Assembly: GCF_000018425.1 (NCBI RefSeq)
Contig: NC_010424.1
Coordinates: 1,876,501 to 1,940,500 of the forward strand
Source of the DNA: Candidatus Desulforudis audaxviator MP104C
GTDB lineage: Bacteria; Bacillota; Desulfotomaculia; Desulfotomaculales; Desulforudaceae
DNA: 64,000 nucleotides
Direction: 5' to 3'
Every line of letters starts with the position of its first letter. The first letter of the stretch is position 1. Below are positions 57,565 to 64,000 of this stretch, piece by piece. Under the pieces are notes generated by a model. The model was given only the letters and a program-made list of their open reading frames with translations. It was not told the origin of the DNA and did not search any database. Position numbers and translations under genes: made by a program.

Positions 57565-57936
57565 AAATCTACTGTGAGTTTTATCGAGAGCGTACGCGAA
57601 AACGGCAAGGTGCGCCAAAAGACCGTGGCCAACCTGGGTCGTCTGGAAGAATTCCAGGAGCAAAAACTGGACCGACTCATCGAGGGCTTGGCCAAGTTCT
57701 CCAAGAAGCGCTGGATCCAGGCCGAGGCCGCCGATCTCCTGGTCCGGTCGGCCCGGGAGTGGGGCACGGAACTGGTCTTCGGCCACTTGTGGGACAAACT
57801 GGGCCTGGCCGGCCTGCTGGAACACCTGCTGGGCCGGACCGAAATCGACAGCCCGCTGGACAAAGCGGTCTACGTAATGGTCTTAAACCGCATAGGTTTG
57901 CGGGTTTTTGCCGAACCCCGGCGCAAGGGGGATTTG
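57556..57936 (+). pseudogene. IS1634-type transposase fragment
   Basis: The piece encodes SFIESVRENGKVRQKTVANL GRLEEFQEQKLDRLIEGLAK, then WGTELVFGHLWDKLGLAGLL, which are the N-terminal features of IS1634/IS4-like transposases (the ESyRe.GKvrqrtia.LGrlde motif). Both the first 20 or so residues and the whole catalytic DDE domain are missing; after RIGLRVFAEPRRKGD the frame becomes unrelated. It marks a past insertion and deletion in this strip. Confidence 0.75.
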
Positions 57937-58055
57937 CAACCATTTTGCATAGTGGTCAGGGCTGGGAATTTGAAAAGGGTGGAGTGGTACAGGAATGATT
58001 GCGCCGCAAACGGGGAAAATATTCGAGACGGTTTTTGGGAAAGCAGGTGATAAAT

Positions 58056-58649
58056 GTGAAAAGCGGTTTTACAGATCCGGAAGCCGTACTGGACCCCGCC
58101 GCGCAATACGGCGGGCCGGCTGTACAGATAGACGGGCTGACGAACTGCGACTCGTTTCCCGCACAACAACCAACCCCTGCGCAATCACCCGCGGCAGATG
58201 AAAACGTCAGCATCGGGTGCATTGCTTGCACAAGAGCACACTTTTCCACGATTGCCGGGACGCTTAAGGAGGCAATCCGGTTCGCCCGCGAGGACGACAT
58301 CACCCACCCGGAGGTCCAGAGCAGGCTCGAGGCCGCGGAAGAAGAAGTCACAATCGTAGAAAGGCACGATTGGACCCCGGAGAAGACTCTCAACTCACCG
58401 CCCGGGGAAAAGCACGTGATACACCGGTTCTTTCCCGACCTTCGCAGGCTGCGGCAGCAAATCATGCAGATTACCACGGTCGACGACCTCGAACATGCGG
58501 CAGCCAATGCGGCGCTGCTATCCACCAACTTTAGACTGGCGGTGCTCGAGCTGCGCGGGGTCAACACCGACGGTTTTAAGGACGCCGCATCTAGACCCGG
58601 TGCCGGCTGGGCTATCGGGACAATTGCGCAATGGCACGATTCTTGCTAA
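58056..58649 (+). CDS. Conserved hypothetical protein with a CxxC motif
   Basis: From GTG at 58056 (AGGTGA five bases before) the product has 197 residues. An unstructured Pro/Ala/Gln-rich start precedes SIGCIACTRAHFSTIAGTLK EAIRFARE, a helix with a C-x2-C pair, and helical stretches (HPEVQSRLEAAEEEVTIVER, FFPDLRRLRQQIMQITTVDD). I remember similar small Firmicutes proteins without a known function; a metal or nucleic-acid role is possible. It lies just downstream of the transposase fragment and upstream of the tRNA. Confidence 0.65.
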   Translation: MKSGFTDPEAVLDPAAQYGGPAVQIDGLTNCDSFPAQQPTPAQSPAADENVSIGCIACTRAHFSTIAGTLKEAIRFAREDDITHPEVQSRLEAAEEEVTIVERHDWTPEKTLNSPPGEKHVIHRFFPDLRRLRQQIMQITTVDDLEHAAANAALLSTNFRLAVLELRGVNTDGFKDAASRPGAGWAIGTIAQWHDSC

Positions 58650-58681
58650 AATGATAAGGGTGGTCTCTTGACAGTTTACGG

Positions 58682-58756
58682 GCTGGTGTAGCTCAGCGGC
58701 AGAGCAGCTGATTCGTAATCAGCAGGCCGTCGGTTCGAATCCGACCACCAGCTCCA
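58682..58756 (+). tRNA. tRNA-Thr (anticodon CGT)
   Basis: The acceptor arms GCTGGTG and CACCAGC pair perfectly; the D arm holds AGCTCAGC GGCAGAGC, the anticodon stem GCTGA/TCAGC encloses TTCGTAA (anticodon CGT), and the T arm has GGTTCGAATCC. The discriminator is T and CCA is encoded. Confidence 0.95.
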
Positions 58757-58769
58757 ATGAAGCAAAGGC

Positions 58770-58800
58770 CTCCGGGAATCTAACCCGGAGTTTTGTTTTT
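58770..58800 (+). terminator. Rho-independent terminator after tRNA-Thr
   Basis: CTCCGGG and CCCGGAG form a 7-bp stem with a 7-base loop, followed by TTTTGTTTTT. The following 58801-58983 has no gene I can support and includes a GC-rich palindrome (GGCCGGGCCC..GGGCCGGGCC) at about 58951-58978. Confidence 0.85.
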
Positions 58801-58983
58801 GAGCCTGGACTTCTCCGGGGAGACTGCCTAATAGATCAAAACTTAGGAAACATTCCGTTGTATCTGACGAGCTTTGAAAACATGGCGGGCAACAGGGATG
58901 GCTTGAGCAAGTTCCGGTCTACTGGCGCTTCTCCGGTAAGTGACAGTACTTAAGGCCGGGCCCGGAGTGGGCCGGGCCGCGGC

Positions 58984-59136
58984 CTAGAACCGCACACTCG
59001 GGCGCCACTTGTCAAGCACGCCCAGGAAGATGTGTGCCAGTCCAAAACCCAGGATCATCGCCCCCAAGCGTCCGCCGATGAGGCGTCCAAGGGTCGAGAC
59101 ACCGACGCCGAGTCCCATTACCGCTTTACTGGTCAT
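58984..59136 (-). CDS. 50-residue small membrane-like protein
   Basis: ATG at 59136 follows GAAGGGTG. The product starts MTSKAVMGLGVGVSTLGRLI, then GGRLGAMILGFGLAHIFLGV as a likely hydrophobic segment, and ends WRPSVRF. Many Firmicutes carry unannotated Gly-rich membrane microproteins of this kind. A good ribosome site and clear compositional signal suggest it is real. The GC-rich palindrome just downstream could be its terminator. Confidence 0.6.
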   Translation of the reverse strand: MTSKAVMGLGVGVSTLGRLIGGRLGAMILGFGLAHIFLGVLDKWRPSVRF

Positions 59137-59293
59137 GTCACCCTTCAACGTCGCCCACTCCCTTCAGGTTTGTGTTAGCGTGCCCGGCAAACGGTCCCGT
59201 GATGCCGGGAACCTCAATGGATAAATCAGTTAAAGGAAAAGCCTGGATTCAGCGAGAAACTAAGACCAGGAACGATATACGAGGTGGCTCGGG

Positions 59294-60235
59294 ATGGTCA
59301 AGCCTGTTGGACCCGTGGGGGACGGCGGCGGGCTGCACCTGTTCCGGAACCTGGCTCCCGGTCAGGTGGTCCGCCTGCAACTGGTGGAGCCGGGACTGAA
59401 CGGGGGGATCGTCGGCCTGGACGGCCGGCTTTTCCGGGCGGCCGGTGCTCTCCCGGCGCGCCCCGGGGAACACTTCTGGGCGATAGTCGAAAAGGTGCAG
59501 TCCGACCAGATCACGGTCCGGCACCTGGCCCCGCTGGAGGCTGGAAAGCCCGGGCTGCCCGCGGGGGAACTGGTGCGTGCGCTCGGTCTTCCGCCTGGGG
59601 CGGACACGGAGGTGTTGCTCAGAGAGTTGTTGCGCTGGCGGTTGCCGGTCGACCGGGAACTGATACTGCGGGTTCTGGCGATGGGTCGCGATCTGCCCCA
59701 GTATGGCGGCAAGGATTTGTGGCCGGTTCTGGCCTGGCTGCAGGTGCTGGAACTGCCTTCGCGCCCGGGAGCCCTGGCCAAAATCGTGGCGTACGTCCTA
59801 GGTTGGGATCCGGACCCGGAGGGCCAGGAACTGCTCAACCAGGGCCGTTCAAGGTCCGGGCGTGATGTGGTGCAGGCGCTGGCGTTAAACGGCGGGGAGC
59901 GGCTGCAGGGCCAGGTGTACCTGGTCTTCCCCGGTGGCGGGTCGGAACTGGAGGCCGGCGTAAAAGTTGCGCTGCACCTGCGGTCCGGTGTGTTCGGGGA
60001 GTTCTGGGTGAGCCTCGAAATGGATCGCACGGGACTGGGCGGGCGGTTGATCATACCTGAGGCCCGGTGGGCGGCCCGGTTTCAGGAGGCGGTTCCGTTG
60101 CTGGAAGATCGGTTGGCCGATCTGGGGTACCAGGTACGGCCGTTCACGGTGGAGACCCGCCGGGTGGGTTCCGTGGCGGAGTTGTTCGCGGGCGCCGTGG
60201 GCCCTGTGTACGTACCCCTGGACATCCGGGTGTGA
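59294..60235 (+). CDS. FliK-like flagellar hook-length control protein
   Basis: The 313-residue protein begins with ATG after GAGGTGG. Its N-terminal part is rich in Leu/Gly/Pro (HLFRNLAPGQVVRLQLVEPG) and the C-terminal 120 residues resemble the Flg_hook domain: QGQVYLVFPGGGSELEAGVK, SLEMDRTGLGGRLIIPEARW and LEDRLADLGYQVRPFTVETR (the typical L.......l...Ly.v....v.). It is next to an FlhB-tail gene; such pairs occur away from the main flagellar operon in Clostridia. FliK senses hook length and flips FlhB specificity. Confidence 0.65.
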   Translation: MVKPVGPVGDGGGLHLFRNLAPGQVVRLQLVEPGLNGGIVGLDGRLFRAAGALPARPGEHFWAIVEKVQSDQITVRHLAPLEAGKPGLPAGELVRALGLPPGADTEVLLRELLRWRLPVDRELILRVLAMGRDLPQYGGKDLWPVLAWLQVLELPSRPGALAKIVAYVLGWDPDPEGQELLNQGRSRSGRDVVQALALNGGERLQGQVYLVFPGGGSELEAGVKVALHLRSGVFGEFWVSLEMDRTGLGGRLIIPEARWAARFQEAVPLLEDRLADLGYQVRPFTVETRRVGSVAELFAGAVGPVYVPLDIRV

Positions 60236-60257
60236 TTTGGAGTGAGGATGTGGGATA

Positions 60258-60611
60258 GTGAAGCGGGAACGGAAGTCCGGCGAAACACGGAGGCCGGACA
60301 AACCCCGGGTAGCGGCTGCACTGACCTACGAGGACGGACCTGACGCCGTTCCCCGGGTGGTTGCCGTGGGCAAGGGCCTGTTTGCGGCCCGGATTGAGGA
60401 GGTGGCGCGGGCGTCCGGTGTGCCGGTGTACCGGGATCCGCAGTTGGCCTGGACGTTGGCCGGGCTGGGCCTTGACCGCGAAATCCCGCCGGAGTTATAC
60501 CAAGTTGTGGCGCAAGTGATCGCCTGGGTATATTATCTGGAGGACCGACAACCGCCGGTTGGAGCCGGGGGCGGAAGGCAGGGAGATAGATGGGAGAACA
60601 ACCGACGATGA
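60258..60611 (+). CDS. FlhB C-terminal domain-like protein (export switch homologue)
   Basis: The 117-residue protein has AAALTYEDGPDAVPRVVAVG KGLFAARIEEVARASGVPVY, RDPQLAWTLAGLGLDREIPP and ELYQVVAQVIAWVYYLE. These match the cytoplasmic domain of FlhB after its autocleavage point (vAlkYd......P.v.akG.d..a..I..iA...gvPi...p.lAraLy). The membrane part and the NPTH cleavage site are missing, as in stand-alone FlhB-tail proteins of Clostridia. It follows the FliK-like gene by 22 bases and overlaps rnhA. Start is GTG. Confidence 0.88.
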   Translation: MKRERKSGETRRPDKPRVAAALTYEDGPDAVPRVVAVGKGLFAARIEEVARASGVPVYRDPQLAWTLAGLGLDREIPPELYQVVAQVIAWVYYLEDRQPPVGAGGGRQGDRWENNRR

Positions 60612-61051
60612 GTGAAGTGGTGATTTACACCGACGGGGCTTGTTCCGGGAACCCAGGGCCCGGAGGCTGGGCCGCCGTAATCCTGGACGGGGTCGCCCGG
60701 CGGGAACTTACCGGGTCAGACCCGAAAACGACCAACCAGCGGATGGAACTCCTGGCGGCGATCAGGTCTTTGCAGGCCCTGGGGGAAGAGCCGCGGCGGG
60801 TCACCCTGTACAGTGACTCGGCTTACCTGGTGAACTGTTTCCGGGACCGGTGGTATGAACGCTGGGAGCAAAATGGCTGGGTGAACGCCAAGAAGCAACC
60901 CGTTCAGAACCGGGACCTCTGGGAAGAACTGCTGCGCCTTGCCCGGCGGCACCGGGTCACGTTCCGGAAGATCAAGGGGCACGGCAGCAACGAGTTGAAC
61001 AACCGTGCCGACGCTCTGGCCCGGGGGGCTCTTCCCCCTGGCGCTCGCTGA
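60590..61051 (+). CDS. rnhA: Ribonuclease HI
   Basis: The 153-residue enzyme has VVIYTDGACSGNPGPGGWAA (first catalytic Asp), QRMELLAAIRSLQAL (Glu), VTLYSDSAYLVNCFRDRW (Asp), KIKGHGSNELNNRADALARG (His and last Asp). It degrades the RNA strand of RNA-DNA hybrids. ATG at 60590 follows AGGGAG and overlaps the preceding gene; ATG at 60608 is an alternative start. All catalytic residues are present. Confidence 0.96.
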   Translation: MGEQPTMSEVVIYTDGACSGNPGPGGWAAVILDGVARRELTGSDPKTTNQRMELLAAIRSLQALGEEPRRVTLYSDSAYLVNCFRDRWYERWEQNGWVNAKKQPVQNRDLWEELLRLARRHRVTFRKIKGHGSNELNNRADALARGALPPGAR

Positions 61052-61116
61052 CGCGGCGCCCGACCCGCTAACGCGGGTACCCCGAGCGGGTACACGCGGG
61101 TACCCCGGGCGCCGCG
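61052..61116. repeat. GC-rich inverted repeat downstream of rnhA
   Basis: Arms CGCGGCGCCCG (61052-61062) and CGGGCGCCGCG (61106-61116) match perfectly. Between them ACGCGGGTACCCCG occurs twice. There is no T tract; it may be a stem that protects the transcript end or a small repeat element. Confidence 0.6.
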
Positions 61117-61135
61117 CTGCCCGCGTCCGCGCTGC

Positions 61136-61381
61136 CTAATTGCCCGTATAGCTGGTACCGTGTATCAAACGGTAGATCCCGTCTTCGAGTTCCCGGGCGA
61201 ACTGGGCGCTGATGTCCGGTGAACCGGGGACCAGGTCGAACATCACCTCGACCTCGAAGTTGTCAAACACAAAGAGTTCCAGGCGCGACAAGGCGATCAC
61301 GCCGTTTCGGTGCCGGGCCTGCTCGCGTTCCAGTGCTTCTTCCACCAGGCGGTTGACTTCCAGAAGGGGTATCTTGATCAT
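61136..61381 (-). CDS. Small conserved hypothetical protein
   Basis: The product has 81 residues from ATG at 61381 (AAAGGAAG upstream). It starts MIKIPLLEVNRLVEEALERE and continues FVFDNFEVEVMFDLVPGSPD ISAQFARELEDG, an alpha-beta pattern without enzyme motifs. I do not recognise it. It lies between converging units and is followed on - by the GC-rich inverted repeat. Confidence 0.6.
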   Translation of the reverse strand: MIKIPLLEVNRLVEEALEREQARHRNGVIALSRLELFVFDNFEVEVMFDLVPGSPDISAQFARELEDGIYRLIHGTSYTGN

Positions 61382-61436
61382 CACCGGGCTTCCTTTCACA
61401 AAACTAAGAATGGCGAAACCGGGTCAAACCGGGTAG

Positions 61437-61467
61437 GAAAAAGCCCACCCTGACAGCGGGCGGGCTT
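61437..61467 (-). terminator. Terminator of fbp
   Basis: On -, AAGCCCGCCC and GGGTGGGCTT form a stem with one mismatch and a 7-base loop, followed by TTTTTCC. It lies 27 bases after the fbp stop. Confidence 0.75.
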
Positions 61468-61493
61468 TGCCGTTCTCGGGTCGCCTGCCCTGG

Positions 61494-62606
61494 TCAGCTC
61501 TTGGTCTTGCTCAACCTGAGGTCGATGAACCGGTCCTTCAGCTTGGACATCACCAGGGGCATTGTCGTGTACTCCATTTCGTCCAAGGGCAGGCGGTGCG
61601 GTTCGAAGGGCCCGAGGCTCCGCATGTAGTCGGCGATTTCGTTGCACAGGGCCCGCGCCCGGTCGAAGGCAGGATCGTCGAACATATCCTGTGGGCCGAT
61701 CAACTTGCCCTGCGCCAACTGGAAGCCCAGCGCCACCACGCGGGGCGGGCCGTCAAACCGGGTTGGGCAGGAATTGGTGACCGAAACGGGCATCAGCGGC
61801 CCGCTGTGGGAACCGCGCATCCACCCGGAGACCAGGTGCGGGCGGGCGAACGCCTCCAGCACCTCGCCGACCGCCGGGAAGCCGCTCTGGCAGCGGATGA
61901 TGCACACCGGGTCGTCCTTGCCCACGTAGCGCCCGGCCATCAGGTTCAGCCGCTGGGTGCTGGACGAAGCCGCGATCTGACCGTTGGCCTTGTGGAAAAC
62001 CCGCTTGATCGCGTAGCGCCCGGGCGCGCCGATGAAAACCAGCATGTCGTAAATGTCCTCAGGCGCGGAGAAGATGATTTTCTTATGTGCGATGAGGTCG
62101 CGCACCTCGAAGTTGAAGCCGCCGTGCATGTTCGGGTCTATCACCAGGCCAATGGTGTTGAACGGGTCGGCGAAGATCCGGTAGAGCGGCAGGTTCCAGG
62201 CGCCGGGCTCGGTCTTGTCGGCCATGAGCACGATGACCGGCTCGCTCTTGCGCTCCACGACCTCAATCTCCGCCACACCGGGTCCAAGCCCCTTGATGTT
62301 GCCCGAGAAAGCGTCCCCCAGGAGATCTTGGCCGGCGCCGTACAGCTTGAGCTTCTTGGCGACCTCGGTGCAAGCCACGAAGGTGTCCCATGCTAACTGG
62401 TGAATCTCGCCGTTGTTGCGTCCCAACTCGTGTGTGAGAATCAAGTTGATATCGTCACCAACGTGAGTCACGTGGAAGTCTATCAACAGCGGGCTGCCCG
62501 AGAGAATGCCCTTGGCCTTTTCCAGCAACTCCGGGTGGACTCCGGAATGCCCCACAAACCCACCAATGTCCGCTTTGATAACGGAGAGTGTGACTGTCTT
62601 GTCCAT
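61494..62606 (-). CDS. fbp: Fructose-1,6-bisphosphate aldolase/phosphatase (type V)
   Basis: The 370-residue product from ATG at 62606 has the FBPA/P layout: VTLSVIKADIGGFVGHSGVH with early metal-binding Asp and His, DFHVTHVGDDINLILTHELG, YGAGQDLLGDAFSGNIKGLG, ADKTEPGAWNLPLYRIFADP, GRYAIKRVFHKANG (Schiff-base Lys region) and RGSHSGPLMPV. This bifunctional enzyme joins triose phosphates and removes the phosphate, driving gluconeogenesis in one step. It is typical of archaea and deep-branching, often thermophilic, bacteria. A strong terminator follows. Confidence 0.95.
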   Translation of the reverse strand: MDKTVTLSVIKADIGGFVGHSGVHPELLEKAKGILSGSPLLIDFHVTHVGDDINLILTHELGRNNGEIHQLAWDTFVACTEVAKKLKLYGAGQDLLGDAFSGNIKGLGPGVAEIEVVERKSEPVIVLMADKTEPGAWNLPLYRIFADPFNTIGLVIDPNMHGGFNFEVRDLIAHKKIIFSAPEDIYDMLVFIGAPGRYAIKRVFHKANGQIAASSSTQRLNLMAGRYVGKDDPVCIIRCQSGFPAVGEVLEAFARPHLVSGWMRGSHSGPLMPVSVTNSCPTRFDGPPRVVALGFQLAQGKLIGPQDMFDDPAFDRARALCNEIADYMRSLGPFEPHRLPLDEMEYTTMPLVMSKLKDRFIDLRLSKTKS

Positions 62607-62728
62607 GTTCTCCTCCCCCTGCATCTTGTGCTGAAGTCTGCCATACTATTTCTACGTTACGTTGGAATATCCTTTAGAATACCACATGAAAGTCCCTCGT
62701 CTTTTCGCCATTTGCCGCCACGGACCGG

Positions 62729-63244
62729 CTATTTGACCGTAGGCGCCGAATAGGGGCGGAGGGAGCGGAAAACGACCTCGCGGGCGAAATCCAGGTTCCG
62801 CCAGCCGCGAACGAGGGTCTGCTTGTGCTCCAGGTCCTTGTAGATGGTGAAGAAGTACTCGATCTCCCGGAGGCGGTGGGCGTCAACGTCCGCCAGGGTG
62901 CGGAACCGGTCCATGCGCGGGTCCCGTGCCGCCGCCGCCAGGATCTTGACGTCCCGGCCCTTCTCGTCGGCCATTTCCAGGGCACCCAGCACGCGGGCCT
63001 CGACCAGGCAACCGGGGAAGGTGGCCGTGGAGATCATCACCATCACGTCCAGCTCGTCGCCGTCCTCGGCCAGAGTATTTGGGATGAACCCGTAATCGGT
63101 GGGGTAGTGCACCGGCGAGTACAGCACTCGGTCCAGGCGCATAATCCCCCGCCGCCGGTCATATTCGTACTTGTTGGAACTGCCCCGGGGAATCTCGATG
63201 GTCACTTCGACCTCCAGGGGCGTTTTGGCGTGGGGTATGAACAT
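62729..63244 (-). CDS. ppa: Inorganic pyrophosphatase, family I
   Basis: The 171-residue enzyme has VEVTIEIPRGSSNKYEYDRR (Glu, Lys), DRVLYSPVHYPTDYGFIPNT, and EDGDELDVMVMISTATFPGC, the D-x-D-x-x-D metal site. It hydrolyses pyrophosphate to phosphate in the cytoplasm and pulls biosynthetic reactions forward. Length and motifs are normal; ATG at 63244. No operon partner is visible: fbp lies 122 bases downstream with its own ribosome site, and the gap has no clear terminator. Confidence 0.96.
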   Translation of the reverse strand: MFIPHAKTPLEVEVTIEIPRGSSNKYEYDRRRGIMRLDRVLYSPVHYPTDYGFIPNTLAEDGDELDVMVMISTATFPGCLVEARVLGALEMADEKGRDVKILAAAARDPRMDRFRTLADVDAHRLREIEYFFTIYKDLEHKQTLVRGWRNLDFAREVVFRSLRPYSAPTVK

Positions 63245-63360
63245 TTTTGAGTCACCTCCACCCTTAGCTTGCCCCGGCCGCGCCGCCCGTACCAGTCGCC
63301 CGCGAAACCGGGTTGCGGGGTACCGCCGCGGTGTTTACAATTGATGCGGGAGGTGGGAGC

Positions 63361-63723
63361 GTGTTCAAGCGGTACGCACTGTACCTGCTGCGCTGGCAGC
63401 TGTCCACGCCGGTTCTGGCCGTGGTGCTGCTCTGGCTGAGCAACTTTCACGTGACCTTCGCCACTGTCGTCGCCAATTTGATCGGCGGCCTGATATTCTT
63501 CTGGGTCGACAAGTTCATCTTCACCTCGCCTGTCCTGGCGCCCCAGTGGGAGATCCGGGAGAAAGTGGCCTGTGCGGACTGCGGCCGGGTGGCCCGGGGC
63601 TTTCGCCTGGTGCGCACGAAGAACTACGACAAGACCCGGGACAAACACCCGGAGTTTCGCTGCACCGACTGTTCCGACCGCAAACTGGACGAACTGCGGC
63701 AGCGGGGCGTCAAACTCGACTAA
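63361..63723 (+). CDS. Two-helix membrane protein with zinc-ribbon tail
   Basis: From GTG at 63361, after GGAGGTGGGAGC, the product has 120 residues. Two membrane spans (STPVLAVVLLWLSNF and FATVVANLIGGLIFFWVDKF) are followed by a cytoplasmic tail with CADCGRVARGF and CTDCSDRK, two CxxC pairs that suggest zinc binding. The basic middle (KNYDKTRDKHPEFR) joins them. I do not recognise the family. It lies alone, with a perfect palindromic terminator six bases downstream. Confidence 0.7.
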   Translation: MFKRYALYLLRWQLSTPVLAVVLLWLSNFHVTFATVVANLIGGLIFFWVDKFIFTSPVLAPQWEIREKVACADCGRVARGFRLVRTKNYDKTRDKHPEFRCTDCSDRKLDELRQRGVKLD

Positions 63724-63729
63724 CCCCCC

Positions 63730-63752
63730 AAAAAGGGGCCAGGCCCCTTTTT
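63730..63752. terminator. Palindromic terminator
   Basis: AAAAAGGGGCC and GGCCCCTTTTT flank a single A, an 11-bp perfect stem very like that at 1231-1253. A degraded relative (AAAAAATGGGGCCTGACC) starts at about 63770. Confidence 0.75.
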
Positions 63753-63757
63753 ACCTT

Positions 63758-64000
63758 CTTTGACTTTCTGAAAAAAATGGGGCCTGACCGACCTGACTCC
63801 TTTTTGCCTTCCAAGATAAGGTTTCACAGTGAGAGTCCTTTTCAATCGGATGACACCTTAGCCTAAGGGAAGCATATGCTTTCACTGAGGGGAAGGAAGT
63901 AAAGGAGTTAATGAAGCGGTCTAACCTTTTTGGGGACATACCGAAAATGCGGGAAAGGTGTCTGACGTCTTTTTCGGGTGGCTCATGGGGGGGATGGTGG
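63758..64000. other. Window end without a supported gene
   Basis: Short frames on both strands lack ribosome sites and recognisable motifs. A degraded copy of the GGGG-CC palindrome is at the left end. Nothing else is clear. Confidence 0.4.

Noticed and set aside
58801-58983. Riboswitch or small RNA after tRNA-Thr
   Set aside because: I looked for known aptamer cores and found none; only a GC-rich palindrome is clear.

Overview
The window looks like part of the chromosome of a motile, spore-former-lineage Clostridium (Peptococcaceae / Thermoanaerobacterales type). The support is GC-rich Firmicutes-style flagellar genes with SigD-type promoters, strong GGAGG ribosome sites, many GTG/TTG starts, an FBP aldolase/phosphatase of the archaeal/thermophile type, and CRISPR repeats of the thermophilic I-B/III class. 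The gene content reminds me of Candidatus Desulforudis audaxviator, but that is recall, not something the sequence proves.

Layout. (1) 1-10751 is a flagellar and chemotaxis island: fliD end, fliS and a fliT-like gene on +; flaG, flgL, flgK, flgN, flgM, cheB, cheA, cheW on -; motA and motB on +. (2) 10834-21478 is a type III-D-like CRISPR effector operon on -: a Card1/Can2 CARF nuclease, an HD-less Cas10 with a GGED palm, several Cas7-type RAMPs, Csx10, a small subunit, a Csx19-like protein and a CARF protein that has lost its effector end. (3) 21801-35610 is one very large CRISPR array. I count about 155 intact 30-bp repeats. Three near-identical 1657-bp insertion sequences interrupt it, each inserted at the same 6-bp site inside a repeat. 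(4) 37268-37536 is the probable leader, followed on - by a complete type I-B operon (cas6-cas8-cas7-cas5-cas3-cas4-cas1-cas2) and upstream of it a complete type III-B Cmr operon (cmr2-3-1-4-5-6). (5) 52430-54987 is an accessory module upstream of cmr2: a CARF protein with a LuxR-type helix-turn-helix, a 60-residue protein, Csx15, and an AlbA_2 domain fused to a second Csx15-like domain. (6) 55238-57936 is a graveyard of broken genes with two toxin-antitoxin-like pairs. (7) 58056-64000 returns to housekeeping: a tRNA-Thr, FliK-like and FlhB-tail proteins, RNase HI, FBP aldolase/phosphatase, pyrophosphatase and small membrane proteins.

How it fits together. Three interference complexes (I-B, III-B, III-D-like) have only one repeat family and one cas6/cas1/cas2/cas4 set in view, so they probably share crRNAs. 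The repeat ends ATTGAAAC when read on -, which puts the leader at the right-hand end beside cas2. Two Cas10 proteins without HD domains imply cyclic oligoadenylate signalling as the main type III output. The visible receivers are a CARF nuclease, a CARF-LuxR regulator, a degraded CARF protein and two Csx15-type domains. The least familiar parts are the AlbA_2-Csx15 fusion module and the CARF-LuxR protein. An insertion sequence splits the leader-proximal repeat, that repeat is degenerate, and the adjoining spacer is only 18 bp, so the array has probably stopped acquiring spacers.
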